From the NCBI GenBank assembly GCA_917880725.1, contig OU862886.1, positions 12,368,501 to 12,432,500 of the forward strand: a stretch of 64,000 nucleotides of DNA, given 5' to 3'. This document shows, piece after piece, positions 10,553-22,979 of the stretch. Position 1 is the first letter of the stretch; each line of letters starts with the position of its first letter. The notes under the pieces were generated by a model. It was not told the origin of the DNA and searched no databases. It was given only the letters and a program-made list of their open reading frames with translations. The stretch comes from Selenia dentaria. Lineage: Eukaryota > Arthropoda > Insecta > Lepidoptera > Geometridae. A program made the position numbers and the translations under genes.

Positions 10553-12692
10553 AAATTTACTCGATATATACTGCAAATCAAAAACCGAACGTTTCAAGAA
10601 AAATAATGTTGGGCTGGCATTACCCTGAGACGTCACTTAAACCTCGCTGTTCTAACCAGAAGTTTCATTTTGTAAATCGCACCATAATCATACATTTAAC
10701 ACACTAAAATACATAAAAGTTCTAGTGGTCTTCTAAAATTTTCACACAAATAAATTAACACAATCTACCATCCAACCGGTATCCACATCAAGCTTAGCGT
10801 AGTGCTTAACCAATAAAAACCTAGAGAACTGAGCGACCACAGTCTGCAATATTGGGGAGATGTATCAATCTGTATGCCAGATGAAGACATTGTAATTTTT
10901 TTTACATATTTATAAGTTTTAACGAATAAATTCAAACTATATGTCGTAAGTAATGCTATATATATATGCTATTTTTTACCGTAAGTAAGTTATGTGTGCA
11001 TGTTACACTAATATAGACAGAAATTAGTCAGCAATAATTACGTTTTATTTCAATTTTTGTAGATGGACAACTTAGAATGACTAAACAATGCACCGTACGC
11101 GCTCTTAGAGAGAGATTGTATACACGTGTGCATATATCATCATAATATATTTCATGAGCATTATAAAGTGTGGCATTTGGCTAAGCAAATCATAGTGCAT
11201 ATAATACATTACACGCCTCTAATGGGCTCATGTTTGAGCTGACCACATGAAATAACGTCTGATATATGCAACGTGAACTACATTACGGCCTGGAATACAC
11301 GCATAGACTATATTGGTAGAATGTGCTTCCACATATTACTCCACCAATTCCCATTACTCAACTGGCTTTGTTAGACTAATCGATTTTGAAGCGATGACAG
11401 CTTGGGGTCGGGGAGAGTTGACCGTCAATTAGGTGGTCGCTGATTCCATTCCTATATCAAATTTGAGGTGAAGTTAATATGTGAATCGTGATGAGATCCA
11501 CGTCGTAGCTTCTTAGAACTTCTTAGTACCCGTTAGTCTACACCCTGAAAATTGCAATTCTAAACCCTATAAGTGTGCCTCCGCCTTCTTACGCATCATC
11601 ACTGACCGTTTGGAGCTTATTCTGTACACAATAACCTGCGTAGAAAACTATCCAAAATATCAATTCAACGCCTAGAAATAAGTTCCAAAATAATGTTGCT
11701 AAATACTTAAAATAATAAACTAATAGCTAAATAGCACGACTGCTAAAATGACGAGTCTAAAGACGCATAATTTAGCGAAATCTGTTAAGCGTTTTAGTAG
11801 TTATAAGCGGACATAGGAACGGACATACATAAACACAACATAGGTACATACTGGTCAAACACATAACCCCTTCTTCTGGGATTCGCCGCATTCGGATAAA
11901 ATGGAATAGATTTACAGTATATGGAAAAGTGACTATCAGATAACACTGTTAGGCACCTACTAGTAATTTATAGGTAGGACGGGATAGATAGAGAGGATTT
12001 ATTTACGTAGTTTATCTGGCGCTCCAACGCTATTTAATCTGGAGTTTCGGATTAATTATTCGAATATAGAAGCCAAATTACTTGTATATTTGAGTTTTCA
12101 AACAATTTAATAACTAACAACTTTGTTGGAGTCATATTGAAATACCGAAACAGGTAAACAACTGAGGCACTAATGAAGAGCACAGATTAAGTACTTAATT
12201 CAACTAAAGTTTCTCTTGATGTGATAGTAGCAATAAATTTAAATACTATCGTCACGTATGCGGCACTCTGTTTTAATGTTCTTGACAATCAATACCTAAC
12301 ACATATTTACATATTCGTCGACTGAGGTGTACAATAATAATATTAAACACTAATAAACACAGATTTAGTCAGACATGTTCTTGGTATCATCACAAAAAGA
12401 CTGTCTCAAATAAAAGGTGGGACGAGACCCTATTTTTATCACAAACCTAGTCGGATTTTATTCCTGAAGAACTTTAGGCAGGGATCTGTCAATTGAATGC
12501 CAAACATTAGTGTTTCAGCCAACGTGCCTAAAGTAAAAGATAGTAGTATCACTAACCAAGCACTTTCTAATGGTCCGACGCAAATCTTAAATTAAACTTC
12601 ATTGAAATATCATTCATATTTCCACACAATACAAACTCATTGTTACCCTAATACCTATACCAAAAATACAAAATTTGACTTATCATCACACT
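10553..12692. other. Non-coding, nothing recognised
   Basis: About 2.1 kb without a frame above 60 codons that looks coding and without a repeat I recognise. Confidence 0.5.
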
Positions 12693-12850
12693 TATATTAT
12701 AAAGGAGAAATTTTGAGTGTTTTTATTTTTTTACTTCTCCATGCATGCTCAAACGGCTGGGCCAATTTTGATAAAATATGGTAGATGAGGTAGATGCGTT
12801 TCTGAATTAACACATAGGATACTTTTCATTGTCTTCATCATCATCCATCA
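12693..12850 (+). repeat. Dispersed repeat family K (lepidopteran 'ccgattttgatgaaa' type), copy 1
   Basis: 'cttatattataaaggagaaat', 'ctcaaacggctgggccaatt' and 'cataggatacttttcattg', followed by a 'catcatcatccatcacca' run. The same ordered phrases appear at 50045-50190, 50930-51115 and, in part, at 40300-40378, 60885-60945 and about 63010-63060. Confidence 0.6.
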
Positions 12851-15034
12851 CCACGTTGGTTTAACTGGGCGCAGGTTTTATTAAAAAGGAAAACTTTTTC
12901 TTTATCATAAAGTACACAAGTTTAGAAGAAGCTTCAAGTTACCTTATTCATTACTGGTGTTTTCGTACATTCATAAATTTTTAATTTTATTCCGGAGTAT
13001 AAGTCCGAAAGGTTTATGTCGAACCGGGTGTGTCGAATGTGAGTTAAATTAATTATAGCATCTTACTACTAAACGTAATAAACCGAAATCACATCAACGT
13101 AACATACAGGACTTCGGTTTATTCGTACTTGATTTAAAATAATTTCGAAAGAACCTTGAAGTTGAAACGTGTACTTAAAATGAAGCTTCCAAGAGTGATT
13201 ACGCAGTAAGATACAAGTCAAAAGTGAAGTATTGTATATACATACATACATACCATACCATCATGGCTTTACAATCCTGAAGGTCAGCCATGCAGAGGTA
13301 CCCAACAAAACACACACGTTTTGACAGTCATGTTTTATTATACAAAAGAATTATTTATAATTATAATTTATTATTATGTTATTAATTATAATTATTTATT
13401 ATGCAAGAAGAGATAAGCCTAACGCGTTTTATACATGTGCTTTATGCATTTATTTCATGTATCTTATACTTACTAAATGATATGATGCGTCTTCTGACAA
13501 TCTGTGTCAAGACTGTTTTCTGATGAGTTCCCTTATGTTTTTTCATCATATTATGTGATGACTTATTACATAATGACCCGGAATTGGGCAGCACTGTAAG
13601 AAATACTGTTTTCATATATTTTTAAAGAAAATCAATAATAAAACGGAGTAAAATTTGAACAAAACAAGAAAATGAAATTTAAAATATATAGTATTGGTTT
13701 TTAATTGTTAATAAATATTTAATATTTATAGGCACACGATTCCATCTTTACATAATTTTAAAAGAAAAAGAACCGAGAAAATTGTGGGTCAAGACACCAA
13801 AAGTTTTGACCGTTTAGATTTTTATCTAAATAGGTAAAAATTAATAATATTTTTTTAACAAAAACAGACAACATTTTGTTAATAGAAGAAATATTGTGAA
13901 TATTTTTTTGATTGTCTTTGGTGTGGTATACACAAATGTAAAAGAAGTAAAATATAGAAACACTTTTGAATCATTAAAATTAAAACCATTATTTTTTTAA
14001 CCTTAATATATATCATATAATCCTAAATACTTTTCATAATAGGTGAAGGAAAATTACTAGGCGACTCAAAAATACGAAAAAACTATTTCTTCGGGTGACG
14101 AGTGCAGTACAGTGCAGTGCCTTGCAAAACGATGTAAGCTTTTAGTGACACGATACGGAGCGCCATCTATCGAATACCTTTTACAAAATGTATCCAACCG
14201 AAAAATTATTTATTTCAAATAGGTACCTTACTTATGTCGGAACCCTTCATTTTTAAAATAATACTACGTATAACACTAGGGCACGCACTGGTCACAAAGG
14301 CTATAAAATTATTGCCAAAATAATGGCGCATACAAGTCAATTCCTTCATTAGTTACCTCTACTTGACTGTACAAAACCTTTCAACTACACCTCCATAAAC
14401 ATGAAAATAGGAGTCATGACCTCAATTTCGAAACTACACCGAGGCGAAATTGAAATAAAAATAATGGTTACCACATGATATAGCAATTCCAGCTTCTGGA
14501 AAAATCTGAAACGCCCCGATATGCTGTCTTTGGTCATATAAAATTTATTCAGAGCAAGTTCTCTTCCAACTAAAAGCTATAAAACGATACTTTACAAAGT
14601 GAATTTTCAACCAGTTGGTTAAGATATATTGCTGTTGAAAATTTAAGGAAGTTACTCATTGAAACCGACGTTACAACTATGTTACTAACTTTGAAATTAA
14701 ATAAATAGCAGAAGTCAGGTATATTAGATACAGATAGAATTGTGGAATTGGTTTTCTTCTTTCTTAAAGCGACCTGCCAAGGGGTGCAATTCATTGCCCG
14801 AGTCTATGTTCTTCGATAGATAAAATCGTCAAGGTTTCAAATCGCGAATGAACTATGGGGAACTATGGTTGTCTAAGTTGACATACTAAATCTGCATCAT
14901 CGCTTACATCATTCGAAGTAGCAGTCAAACGCAAGTCTGTTATTCATCTGTTGTAGTACCTATGTGTTTCATCATTGACCCTTCCTACTTACGAGATCGA
15001 TTGTCATTTACCGTCAATGATGATTTCATCAAGT
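12851..15034. other. AT-rich non-coding sequence
   Basis: Contains an AT-only palindromic patch (about 13345-13405, TTATAATTATAA-type). No coding sequence or named repeat was recognised. Confidence 0.5.
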
Positions 15035-15170
15035 TACTCAAAAACCGCTTGCTTAATTTGATGAAATTTAAATGGGATCACCTCGGAATTATACTCTACC
15101 AAACAAAAAAAGAATTTTGAGAATCGGTCCACAAATGAGGGAGAAATCGGTGAACATACACAAAAAGCAA
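15035..15170 (-). repeat. MITE family M1, degenerate copy
   Basis: 'tttgatgaaatttaaatggg', then 'caaacaaaaaaagaattttg' and 'agaatcggtcc' match the interior of the four good copies at 25296, 28675, 30096 and 44687. Both terminal inverted repeats have decayed here. Confidence 0.6.
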
Positions 15171-15399
15171 AAACGATACTTAAACTACCTCGACAAACTA
15201 AATAAAATATAGACATGCCTTATAAACACTGAAAACATGCCTCGAATACATCTACACTGGAAGGTCTTTCAATTAGTGCGGCCGTGAGCTAACGATGAAC
15301 ACGACATCTCTGTGGCGTATTTCAGAGACACATTTTTCGATGGGTTTTTTTCTGTTTTTTTTTTACATTTTCTGCTGAGACGTAACTATACTCCAACTA

Positions 15400-15640
15400 G
15401 AAATGCTAACTAACTTTGTCTTAGACTCCAGGGTTGTATTGGAGTGCCTATTCTCTATTGAGGGCAAAAGACCCCGCGGGCAATCCCCAACCAGATGGAG
15501 CGACCAATTGAAACAGCTTTCATCAATCGAGTTTTGTTCAGTTGTCAGAGACGCGATGGATAGGCACCGATGGAAGCAGATCATACGATCTCGGTGTACA
15601 CCATCCACATCCACCGATGACCACGATCGTCAGTCATGAG
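15400..15640 (+). pseudogene. RTE-like reverse transcriptase C-terminus, fragment 2
   Basis: The frame 15403-15639 reads SIEGKRPRGQSPTRWSDQLK, then RDAMDRHRWKQIIRSR, then DDHDRQS with a stop. The GKR-RG-SPTRW-DQ pattern and the D-HD-Q ending are the usual C-terminus of RTE-like polyproteins. It is homologous to 3331-3525 and 40697-41000. Only about 75 codons remain and no catalytic motif is present. Confidence 0.8.
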
Positions 15641-17235
15641 GAAACGACCACACAGACAGAGAGAGAGAGCTTCTCTATATACCTACGTCACACGAGCCAG
15701 CAACATAGGTTACATGACAAAACATTCTTGCCGGGAATATCTGTGCGTGCCAGTGCCGGCTCGCATTTGTGCAGACATAGATGTGGGCACCTATTCTATG
15801 CTAACGTTCGCTAAATTTGAATACGTCGTATAGATAAATATTGTTTAATATTTGTAGGTCTGTTCTGGTTCGTGTATAATACTAACGATGTCTATAGACA
15901 TAAATGGAATTTCGTGTAAGTTGTGTTCCGAGTGGGAGGATGTAGAATACGAAGGAAAAGAAAAATAAAAAAAATACTTTTATTTTTATCATTGATGGTA
16001 CATGTAATGGCTCGGCCCGCGAAGCAAATTAAATTGATGGGATTTTGGGATGAAAGTGGTTTATGTGCTTAGTATTGATCTATTTAGCGCTATCTAGTTA
16101 TCATCATTTAATATTTTACTTAAGTCAATTATACTGTTTCGGTGGAAATGAAGTAACAAACAAACACACTTACTCTCTAGCATGTGTGATAAGTACTAGT
16201 TTGATGCATAATAAGAACAACTTCGAGCTAACTAGAAGTTTAAAAGTAATATTTTCGTATCCTATCCTTCATTGCGATAATTTTGATTTTATCAATCGCG
16301 AGACGCAGTTTATTTAAATTCTGATAAAAAACAAGTAGGTATATTTTATTGGATGGATGGATCTGTGTTAATCTTTCGAGCCAAAGTTACTGAAATAATA
16401 TGCTGAAAATTTAGAACTGTAGTGTGTACACATAGGCTATAATTAAGTAGCTGAGTTGCGTTCGGGTTACTATTTTCCGCATAGATAAGCTACAGGGCGC
16501 AAATAGAAGGTAATAAAGAGGAGATAATGCAAAGGAACGATTAGTGTAATGTAGCATTGTAATTTGTAAAATCCACTATTCACCAGCCATCTTAATTAGT
16601 TGTAATGAACGTTGCGTTAACTAGTAGATCAAGTAAAGAACAATGGCCAACCTCAGTGACAAGAGCTGTATAACCATCAAAATGAATGCAATTTTAGACT
16701 GCGCCAAACTGCAGCATTTTACTCGAAAAGACGAGACTGTTGCCGGTAGTTATACAAATTCAATATAACGGCAGTAAAATTTTAACAGAGTGCACGTAAC
16801 TCGTAAATAATAGGACCAAGCCTCTCGTAATGAGAACAAGTGTCTTGAATGTTAAAATAGGTGTTCTATTGTTTTGAAACGTCCGTTGTTCAAAAAGAAG
16901 GCTGATTGTCACATGCATAACTCAGGAAATTCAATTACCGAGACGTAAATGTTTGGAATGAACAGAATGAACATGACAGTGACAAACAATTTTGAAGCCT
17001 TTGACAGAGTTTACGAACGTTTCAAAAGTAGTATATCATTTCACATTTCTTTTTAAAATAAGTTAAATACAAAATATTATACATTTATTATGTTTATACC
17101 TTTACTTCAAGTTACCAATATTTAAGTGTTATAGAATAACGTGTATTACTGTGTGTGGAGTGTTATGGAACGGTACATTGACAAAATAAATGTTGATTAA
17201 GAACCTCCGAACCCACTAAAATTACAAAAAGAAAA
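15641..17235. other. Non-coding, nothing recognised
   Basis: A (AG)n stretch lies at 15657-15670. No coding sequence was recognised. Confidence 0.5.
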
Positions 17236-17525
17236 TCTTTATATATATATATATATAAGTTATAGTGTGACCAGGAGAAATATGGGTTTATTTGTATCTA
17301 TTATACACACACACATATATATATACATATATATATATATATATGTGTGTGTGTATAATAGATACTTGAGAACGGATGGAACAATCCCGCCAATCTTTTT
17401 TGTCGTGTTAATTATTGTCAGGAGAAGGGGTTTATGAAAGAAAATCAAAAAAAACGATGGGAGGTAATGGCGAGGCCGAAGGCTGAGCCTACTACGAGGA
17501 CGAAGTCGCAGGCAGTCGCTAGTTA
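17236..17525 (-). repeat. Dispersed repeat family A, copy 2, with internal inversion
   Basis: The part 17366-17525 is family A in minus orientation (from 'ctagcgactgcctgcgactt' to 'gttctcaag' on minus). The block that should follow, 'gttatagtgtgaccagg...', lies at about 17259-17293 but in plus orientation, separated by the hairpin at 17294-17365. An (AT)n run starts at 17240. Confidence 0.65.
17294..17365. repeat. 72-bp hairpin of dinucleotide repeats
   Basis: Two perfect 32-bp arms: 'gtatctattatacacacaca' followed by an AT run, mirrored by an AT run, GT run and 'ataatagatac'. It lies at the inversion point of repeat family A. Confidence 0.9.
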
Positions 17526-17769
17526 ACAATAATAATGTTGATGGCTACCTGTGGATGCCAATTATGGTTATCGTTGTGACTCTGAAACTGACGACAGTAA
17601 TAACGATACAAAGCTATCCATTCCATTTTGTTAACAGGACAAAGACACCGTCCACCACATAATAACACTAAGTGCTATTGTTGCGTGTGGTATGTTCATA
17701 ATAAACTAAGAAGATTTACATAGAACATATCAAAGGAGATTAGAAGAATATTTAAGAGCATTAGAAATC
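17526..17769. other. Non-coding spacer
   Basis: Nothing recognised. Confidence 0.5.
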
Positions 17770-18035
17770 TTTGTGAATTATTTTGTCCGGGGGACTACAG
17801 CTGCCCTTATACCTTTTTCTACCATGAAGCAGTAATGTTCAAAATACGGCGTTTAGTTTGAAAATATGGTTGCCGACAAAATTACAGGCACCATGAGACT
17901 TAACTACTTAATATCTCAGGGTTATGGGGGCAGGCAGTTCTTCAGTTGTGAGGAAATACATTTGTTCTAGGTAGAAGTTACCACTTAACATCAGGTTGCC
18001 CTCGTGCTTTTACCGTTTCTTAATACTATAAAAAA
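17770..18035 (+). repeat. LINE/SINE 3'-end remnant ('accatgaagcagtaatg' type)
   Basis: 'accatgaagcagtaatg', then 'aatatctcagggttatggg' and 'gttaccacttaacatcaggt', ending near 'actataaaaaaga'. This order of phrases is typical of the 3' ends of common lepidopteran non-LTR elements. A more diverged relative is at 44400-44670. Confidence 0.6.
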
Positions 18036-18665
18036 GAGGTGTAGAACATATTGTAATGAAGGTTGCGGTATTAAAAACTTTTTTCTGAAGTATGAGCACG
18101 TCTTTAAATCCACATTTTTTTTTAGGTAATTGTGGATGCGATAACTTTTTTAATGTGTGATCACTTGGGGCTCATCTGAGCGCTTCCATGCTTTTGACAT
18201 CAAACCATAAGTCTCATTTGGTCTTAGAAAATATTTTAGCCATGCCAGAGTATTTTAGACGATATGTAAGCTCCGATTGCTGGTCACTAGCGTATGCCCC
18301 AGAGTGCACTAGACCTGCGTAGTGGATTATTGCCCATATTTCTTTAATGGGCAAACGTATGTTTAATTTTAATAATAATATCTATTTTAGAGTGCTAAGC
18401 GCGACGTCATCGACGCGGGCGTCCCGAACACTCCTTGAAAACGACCACCGGATGTGGTCAAACTAATAGTCTATCCGGCAAGTATTACGTGAGTAATCCC
18501 CTATTATTCAGTAACAATATCTATTTAGCTATTTTTTAACGAAAATCTAAAAGTATTGGACATTTTAATGTTACTCGTCAGTCGTACTACGTCAGCTTAA
18601 CTTCCGCGGTAGGTACACTCGAGTAAGTGGATTGGTTTCGTAAAGTCCCGGGTAACTTTTCCTAG
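18036..18665. other. Non-coding, nothing recognised
   Basis: A GC-richer patch (about 18385-18480) has no frame or repeat I can name. Confidence 0.45.
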
Positions 18666-18877
18666 CTTAACTTCTTTGCCGTTGCTTAAAGGGCCATGTA
18701 GCGCCAATGCTCTTTCGTGTCCTTCTGGGGTCACTTTTTCTTACTTTTCTTCTTTGCCGTTGCCAGTGTCTACTTAACTTATTTGCCGTTGCTTAGAGGG
18801 CCATTTAGCGCGAATACTCTTTGTGCCCTTCTGTGGTCACTTTTTGTTACTTTTTTCTTAGCCGTTACTAGTGTCTA
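18666..18877. repeat. Tandem duplication, two units of about 107 bp
   Basis: Unit 1 (18666-18772) and unit 2 (18773-18877) share 'cttaactt.tttgccgttgc', 'ttctg.ggtcactttttsttac' and 'agtgtcta' in order with scattered differences. Confidence 0.85.
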
Positions 18878-19333
18878 CAGTATAGGGCGGACATAGCCGG
18901 GTTGCGCGACCCGACAGGACACATAACCAGTCGAGATACTTTCTTAACTTAAACTATCAAAACAATATTAAAAACGGAAATTATTTGCTTTCCCCTAAAT
19001 GAGGCTCTTGTTATCTGAAGCTTGTAATAGGATTAAATTCTTAAATGTTTCCATGAAAATAAAATGTTATCGTTAGTAATATTGCTTCTAAAAATAATAT
19101 TTCTAGTTTTGTTTCCAGGCAGTTTATACCTTGAAGTGATAATTAGGTTTCTGTGAAACGTCATTTTTTTAAGTGGTTTTATGTAGGTACGTATATTGTT
19201 GACACTGTAACGTCATACAGAGAACTAAATGTATTTTATTAACCATAAATTGATGTGTTTGTAGATTTGATTATAATACTTCTCGTAGTTGACCGTAGTG
19301 ATTATTAGAATAATTCTACCCTTCTCCTCTAAT
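18878..19333. other. Non-coding spacer
   Basis: Nothing recognised beyond 'acatagccgggttgcgcgac', which looks like a short repeat end. Confidence 0.4.
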
Positions 19334-19482
19334 ACAGTATTCTCTAATAGAATTAAAAAAATTATTGTTAGAATAATTCTAACAAAAAAATTTTTAATTC
19401 TATTTTAGTTTAAGTCCCAATAATATCCCAATGAGTAATATTACTCATTATTATGAAAAAAATATTGTTGGGACTTAAACTA
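19334..19482. mobile_element. Two adjacent palindromic MITE-like elements
   Basis: The first palindrome spans about 19334-19407, centred on 'tgttagaataattctaaca' with outer arms 'ctaatagaatt' and 'aattctattttag'. The second spans 19406-19482, with terminal inverted repeats 'tagtttaagtcccaataata' and 'tattgttgggacttaaacta' (one mismatch) and an inner 'aatgagtaatattactcatt'. Both are non-coding fold-back sequences. Confidence 0.75.
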
Positions 19483-19567
19483 ACTATCTCTCATGTACAA
19501 ACAGCGATCCGTTACATTTTTATTATATGTAGATTGATAGATGTTATTATATGTATTTAGAAGACTA

Positions 19568-19925
19568 GCTGACCCGCCAGCGGCTTCGCTCGCGTGCCCT
19601 CGCGGGATATGGTAATTACAGATTTCAATTAGTCAGATTTCAATTAGGGGTTGAATTTCACAAAATCCCGAGTATAGATTACTCACTTATACTTAGTGAG
19701 TACATAGGTCCAAAGAAGAACTCCCATGCAAAATTTTAAACTTTTAGAACTCGCAGTAACGAAGTTTCATACAAACTATCAACCCCAAAAAAAAACCCTT
19801 AGGTGTTGAATTTCATAAAATCTCGTCTTAGTGAGCACCTACGTCCTAAAAAGAACCCCCATGCAAAATTTCAAACTCCTAGCTATTCTATTCTATAGTG
19901 ACTATTCGCTTTTATATATATAAAT
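19568..19925 (+). repeat. Dispersed repeat 'ctagctgacccgccagcggc' type
   Basis: Starts 'actagctgacccgccagcgg', then 'taggggttgaatttcacaaa', 'ccatgcaaaatttcaaactc' and a 'cttttatatatataaatat' end. The block 'ggtgttgaatttcataaaat' repeats the earlier 'ggggttgaatttcacaaaat', which is normal for this common insect family. No coding capacity. Confidence 0.7.
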
Positions 19926-20029
19926 ATTTTATTACTAAGAAAATATCGAATAAGTAACTAATTTTATTAAGATATATACGTATCTTATTGGAGTTTTACA
20001 TATAACTCATGAAATATTTTACATAACTG

Positions 20030-20300
20030 TATGAGATTAGGATGGCCTTGAAACAGCTTAGGTACAACAAAATGCCGGGTGATGACGGTATCACATCAGA
20101 GCTTCTGAAATCGAGTGGCACACGAAGCTCTTTAATACTGTTCCACTGGAAGTTAACGAAAAGAAAACAATTAAGAACGCCAGAAGCATGAAACAAAAAT
20201 TTGATGGTCTTATCCTTAAAAAAAAGTGGCAACACCTTTTTGTAGAATTATAAGACCCTCCCGCCTCGCTTTTGATCTCAACGTGATCTTTTCTCAAGGA
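20030..20300 (+). pseudogene. RTE reverse transcriptase fragment (fingers region)
   Basis: Plus-strand reading gives ALKQLRYNKMPGDDGITSEL, then a gap, KLFNTV-like codons, TPEA-NKNLMVL and a decayed SGNTFL-NYKTL. It matches positions around 5590-5330 of the large RTE element in the same order. Stops and indels abound. It is a small internal piece with no RTE tail. Confidence 0.8.
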
Positions 20301-20879
20301 AAGTAAATTTGGTGGGAAATCTACCCATCTCATTGTCATATTACTGCATGATCATAAATTGAATATGGATTTTTTAATCATATATCAAATTCTTCAACAG
20401 AAAATTGAGCTGCCCACGACGACCATAACTGAATCAACAAAGCTTCTTTATTTTATAAAATGTCAAGAAAACTTCTTGCAGTATCAACAGCGTCCTCAAA
20501 ATCTTATCACGGTACCGTAACTCGGATCACGTTTCGTATTAACGTCATTTATAATGACGGTGCTTAAGATATAATAATATCATAATATTAATGCATTCAC
20601 ATTACCCGGTGTCCTTTTATAATGACTACAAAACAAGGAGGATAAAATGTACGGAATTAAGCCATAATATTATACAAGACCGAGAAAATGTAGAAGAATT
20701 AAGCAGCATTGTAATGTTTTTTTCGTTTGTTCCAAATTTTATGTGCTCTCTGTTTCTAATGTCTCTGTCTCTGAAATTCTCTGTTTCTAAAATAAACTTT
20801 TCTAATGTATACATGCACCGCTGTTGTAATAAGATAAGACAAGATAATTTTAAACTTAATTATCTAAACCGTATCAAAA
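20301..20879. other. Non-coding spacer
   Basis: A 110-codon frame (20591-20923) spans this AT-rich region and runs into the SINE. Its composition is unlike a protein and I do not call it. Confidence 0.5.
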
Positions 20880-21221
20880 CGCTCGCAGCGGAGCTTGACT
20901 TTGCGATCTTAACCGATCAATAAGTTAAGCAATACTGGGTGCGGTCAGGACTTGGATGGGTGACCGCTAGTGGCATTATTCAACTAAGTACTTCCGTGTT
21001 TCGGAGGGCACGTTAAGTCGGTCCCGATTGTTTGTGTTAGGGCAACAGTCGTTAGGCTATGTTGAAGGCCTTCGGACGGCCTGAAATAGTCGATATGGGT
21101 TGGCCACTAGCCTCTCCACCAAGCCGCTCTGGGCCCGCGTGGTGGATTATGAGCTAACGCCTGTCTGTGTGAGGAAGGCTCGAGTCCCAGCAGTGGTAAT
21201 ATAATAGGCTGATTATGATTG
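20880..21221 (+). mobile_element. 5S-rRNA-derived SINE, copy 1
   Basis: The head resembles 5S rRNA: 'gatcttaaccgatcaataag', then 'gttaagcaa' (box-A position of the internal promoter, 20924-20932) and 'ggtcaggacttggatgggtg' followed by accgc (box-C position, from 20943). After it comes a body ('cggagggcacgttaagtcgg', 'gcgtggtggattatgagc') and a 3' end 'cccagcagtgg...ggctgattatgatt' that resembles the RTE tail at 4135-4170. Length is about 340 bp. The RNA polymerase III promoter is inferred from the 5S similarity. Confidence 0.88.
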
Positions 21222-21303
21222 TGAAGCCGTATGTATTAGAGTTATACCTAAGTGAATATTGGCTGATTTTACAATAATTTATAATGTACTTCTACTAACT
21301 ATA

Positions 21304-21376
21304 TTTTCATTACAAGAATTGACTGTCTCACAAGATACAGTCTATCTTGTGAGACAGTCAATTCTTGTAATGAAAA
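21304..21376. repeat. Perfect 34-bp-arm hairpin with 5-nt loop
   Basis: The left arm (21304-21337) and right arm (21343-21376) are exact reverse complements around the loop 'cagtc'. Arms begin 'ttttcattacaagaattgac'. It is not AT-monotonous and is not part of a repeat seen elsewhere in the window. Confidence 0.95.
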
Positions 21377-22471
21377 GTTCTTAGATAACATTTATATATG
21401 TTGTGAATTTCAATTTAAATTCAGTATTTCCGATTTAAAAAATAAGACCACCAATTCCATTCGTCCACCAATTTCGGTATTAGGACTACTAACAGCACCA
21501 TATCCCTTATGACACCGTTGATGTTAGTTTAATTCATGAATCTTTTGTTTTAAAGGCCGGGTCTTACTGTCATAGGTGATGTGGTACTTACCAACAGACG
21601 GATGACTTGCCACTCACTTATTTTATTTGGGGGGTTACAGCTATAGTTATAAAATAAGTTGTTTAAGAAAAGTCAATAACAAGACTCCACTTAACTTGAT
21701 AACAATAGAAAAATCTAGAAGGTATACTGTAGCACCATCATTACTTGCCGAAGCGACCTATCATCTGATATGACAGTTTAACGACATGTCGCTAAAGTAG
21801 AACGTGAAGTCTAACATCAAACAAGCTTATCTTCACGCTTCAGTATGTCATTTTAACAATAATATGAAAAATGGGCCAACAAGAATGTGCAAATAGTAAT
21901 TATGTCGATTAGTAGGATTGTGTGCATTCGGAAAATTGAAATTTTTTAAATGTTGTTTTGAGTTATTGTGTATATTATTATATATTAAAAGCACAATCAA
22001 GTTCAATAGTAGAAATGTGTGTAGTGATCCTGAAACATATGAGTGAGAATAATACTTATAATATAATAACATTGATTTTTGTAAAATGATTTTTCAAACT
22101 CTGGCTCCTGCAAAACGGTTACTATCAAAGTGGCGCAGTGAAAACGTACTAGGCCCATAACCCATTGTAAATGGGAAACTTACTCAGTCACTTAAGGCCG
22201 ATATGATTTAATTTGCACAGCACTTAACACAGAGTGGTTTGATCCTTCTTCCTTCGTCATATTCGTTTTAAAGCAGAGAGATATCATTTGTTTAACCATT
22301 ATTATCGACATCGAATAGGACAGCTTTAAATTAGTCATACTTTATTATGCACTCACGCTTAACCAAATCCAACACCTTTGGCTCCTTACTTCATTCTTTT
22401 TTAAATTGTAGTACCCAGATCTCGTGTCAAACTTTCACAGCACCGTGTTGAACTCACCTAACTACTTGTCC
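21377..22471. other. Non-coding, nothing recognised
   Basis: No gene or repeat recognised. Confidence 0.5.
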
Positions 22472-22720
22472 TTTTTTTTTTTTTTTTGTCGCAGAGAAAG
22501 CTTTTAAACCCTGATCACCAGCTCCAGGGAGAGCTGGTGCGCGAGTGGGAGTCAACGCCAGACGGGCGGCAAACCCACCAAACCTCTGCGGTGTTCCATC
22601 CTCATCGACTATTGGCGGGAGGCGTAGGACCACTTACGTTATTCAGCCACAGCCCCCACCGACGTCACTGCCCACTTAGGCAGGCCCAGCCTCTGGGGAG
22701 GGTGTAAAGACCCAACGTTC
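22472..22720 (-). mobile_element. LINE 3'-end fragment with poly(A) tail on minus
   Basis: GC-rich block that begins on plus with a run of T (about 22471-22487). On minus this is a poly(A) tail after 'aaagctttctctgcgac'. An inner 'ccagctccagggagagctgg' palindrome is at about 22510-22529. It has the same general style as 1270-2020 but no close identity. Confidence 0.45.
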
Positions 22721-22979
22721 CCTTCTATATTAGGGTGACCTATGACACTCTTGTATAAACGGTCTTGTATCTTTTTAAACACTACTCAATTGCTCATTGT
22801 TATCCGGTCAGTTTATCTGCAAATAGTTGTCGCTGCTACGAATAAAACTCACATCATTGTAGTCAACCTGCTATGAGCCACCTTAGACCTCAAAGTCTCA
22901 AGTTTGAACTCTAACGAGACAAAATATTTGTAAAATTAATATAAATGTGTGTTTACAGTTTTTTACTTCTATGACTCTT
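22721..22979. other. Non-coding spacer
   Basis: Nothing recognised. Confidence 0.5.

Noticed and set aside
20591..20923. 110-codon plus-strand frame
   Set aside because: AT-driven amino-acid composition, and its last third lies in the head of a 5S-derived SINE. No protein signature.
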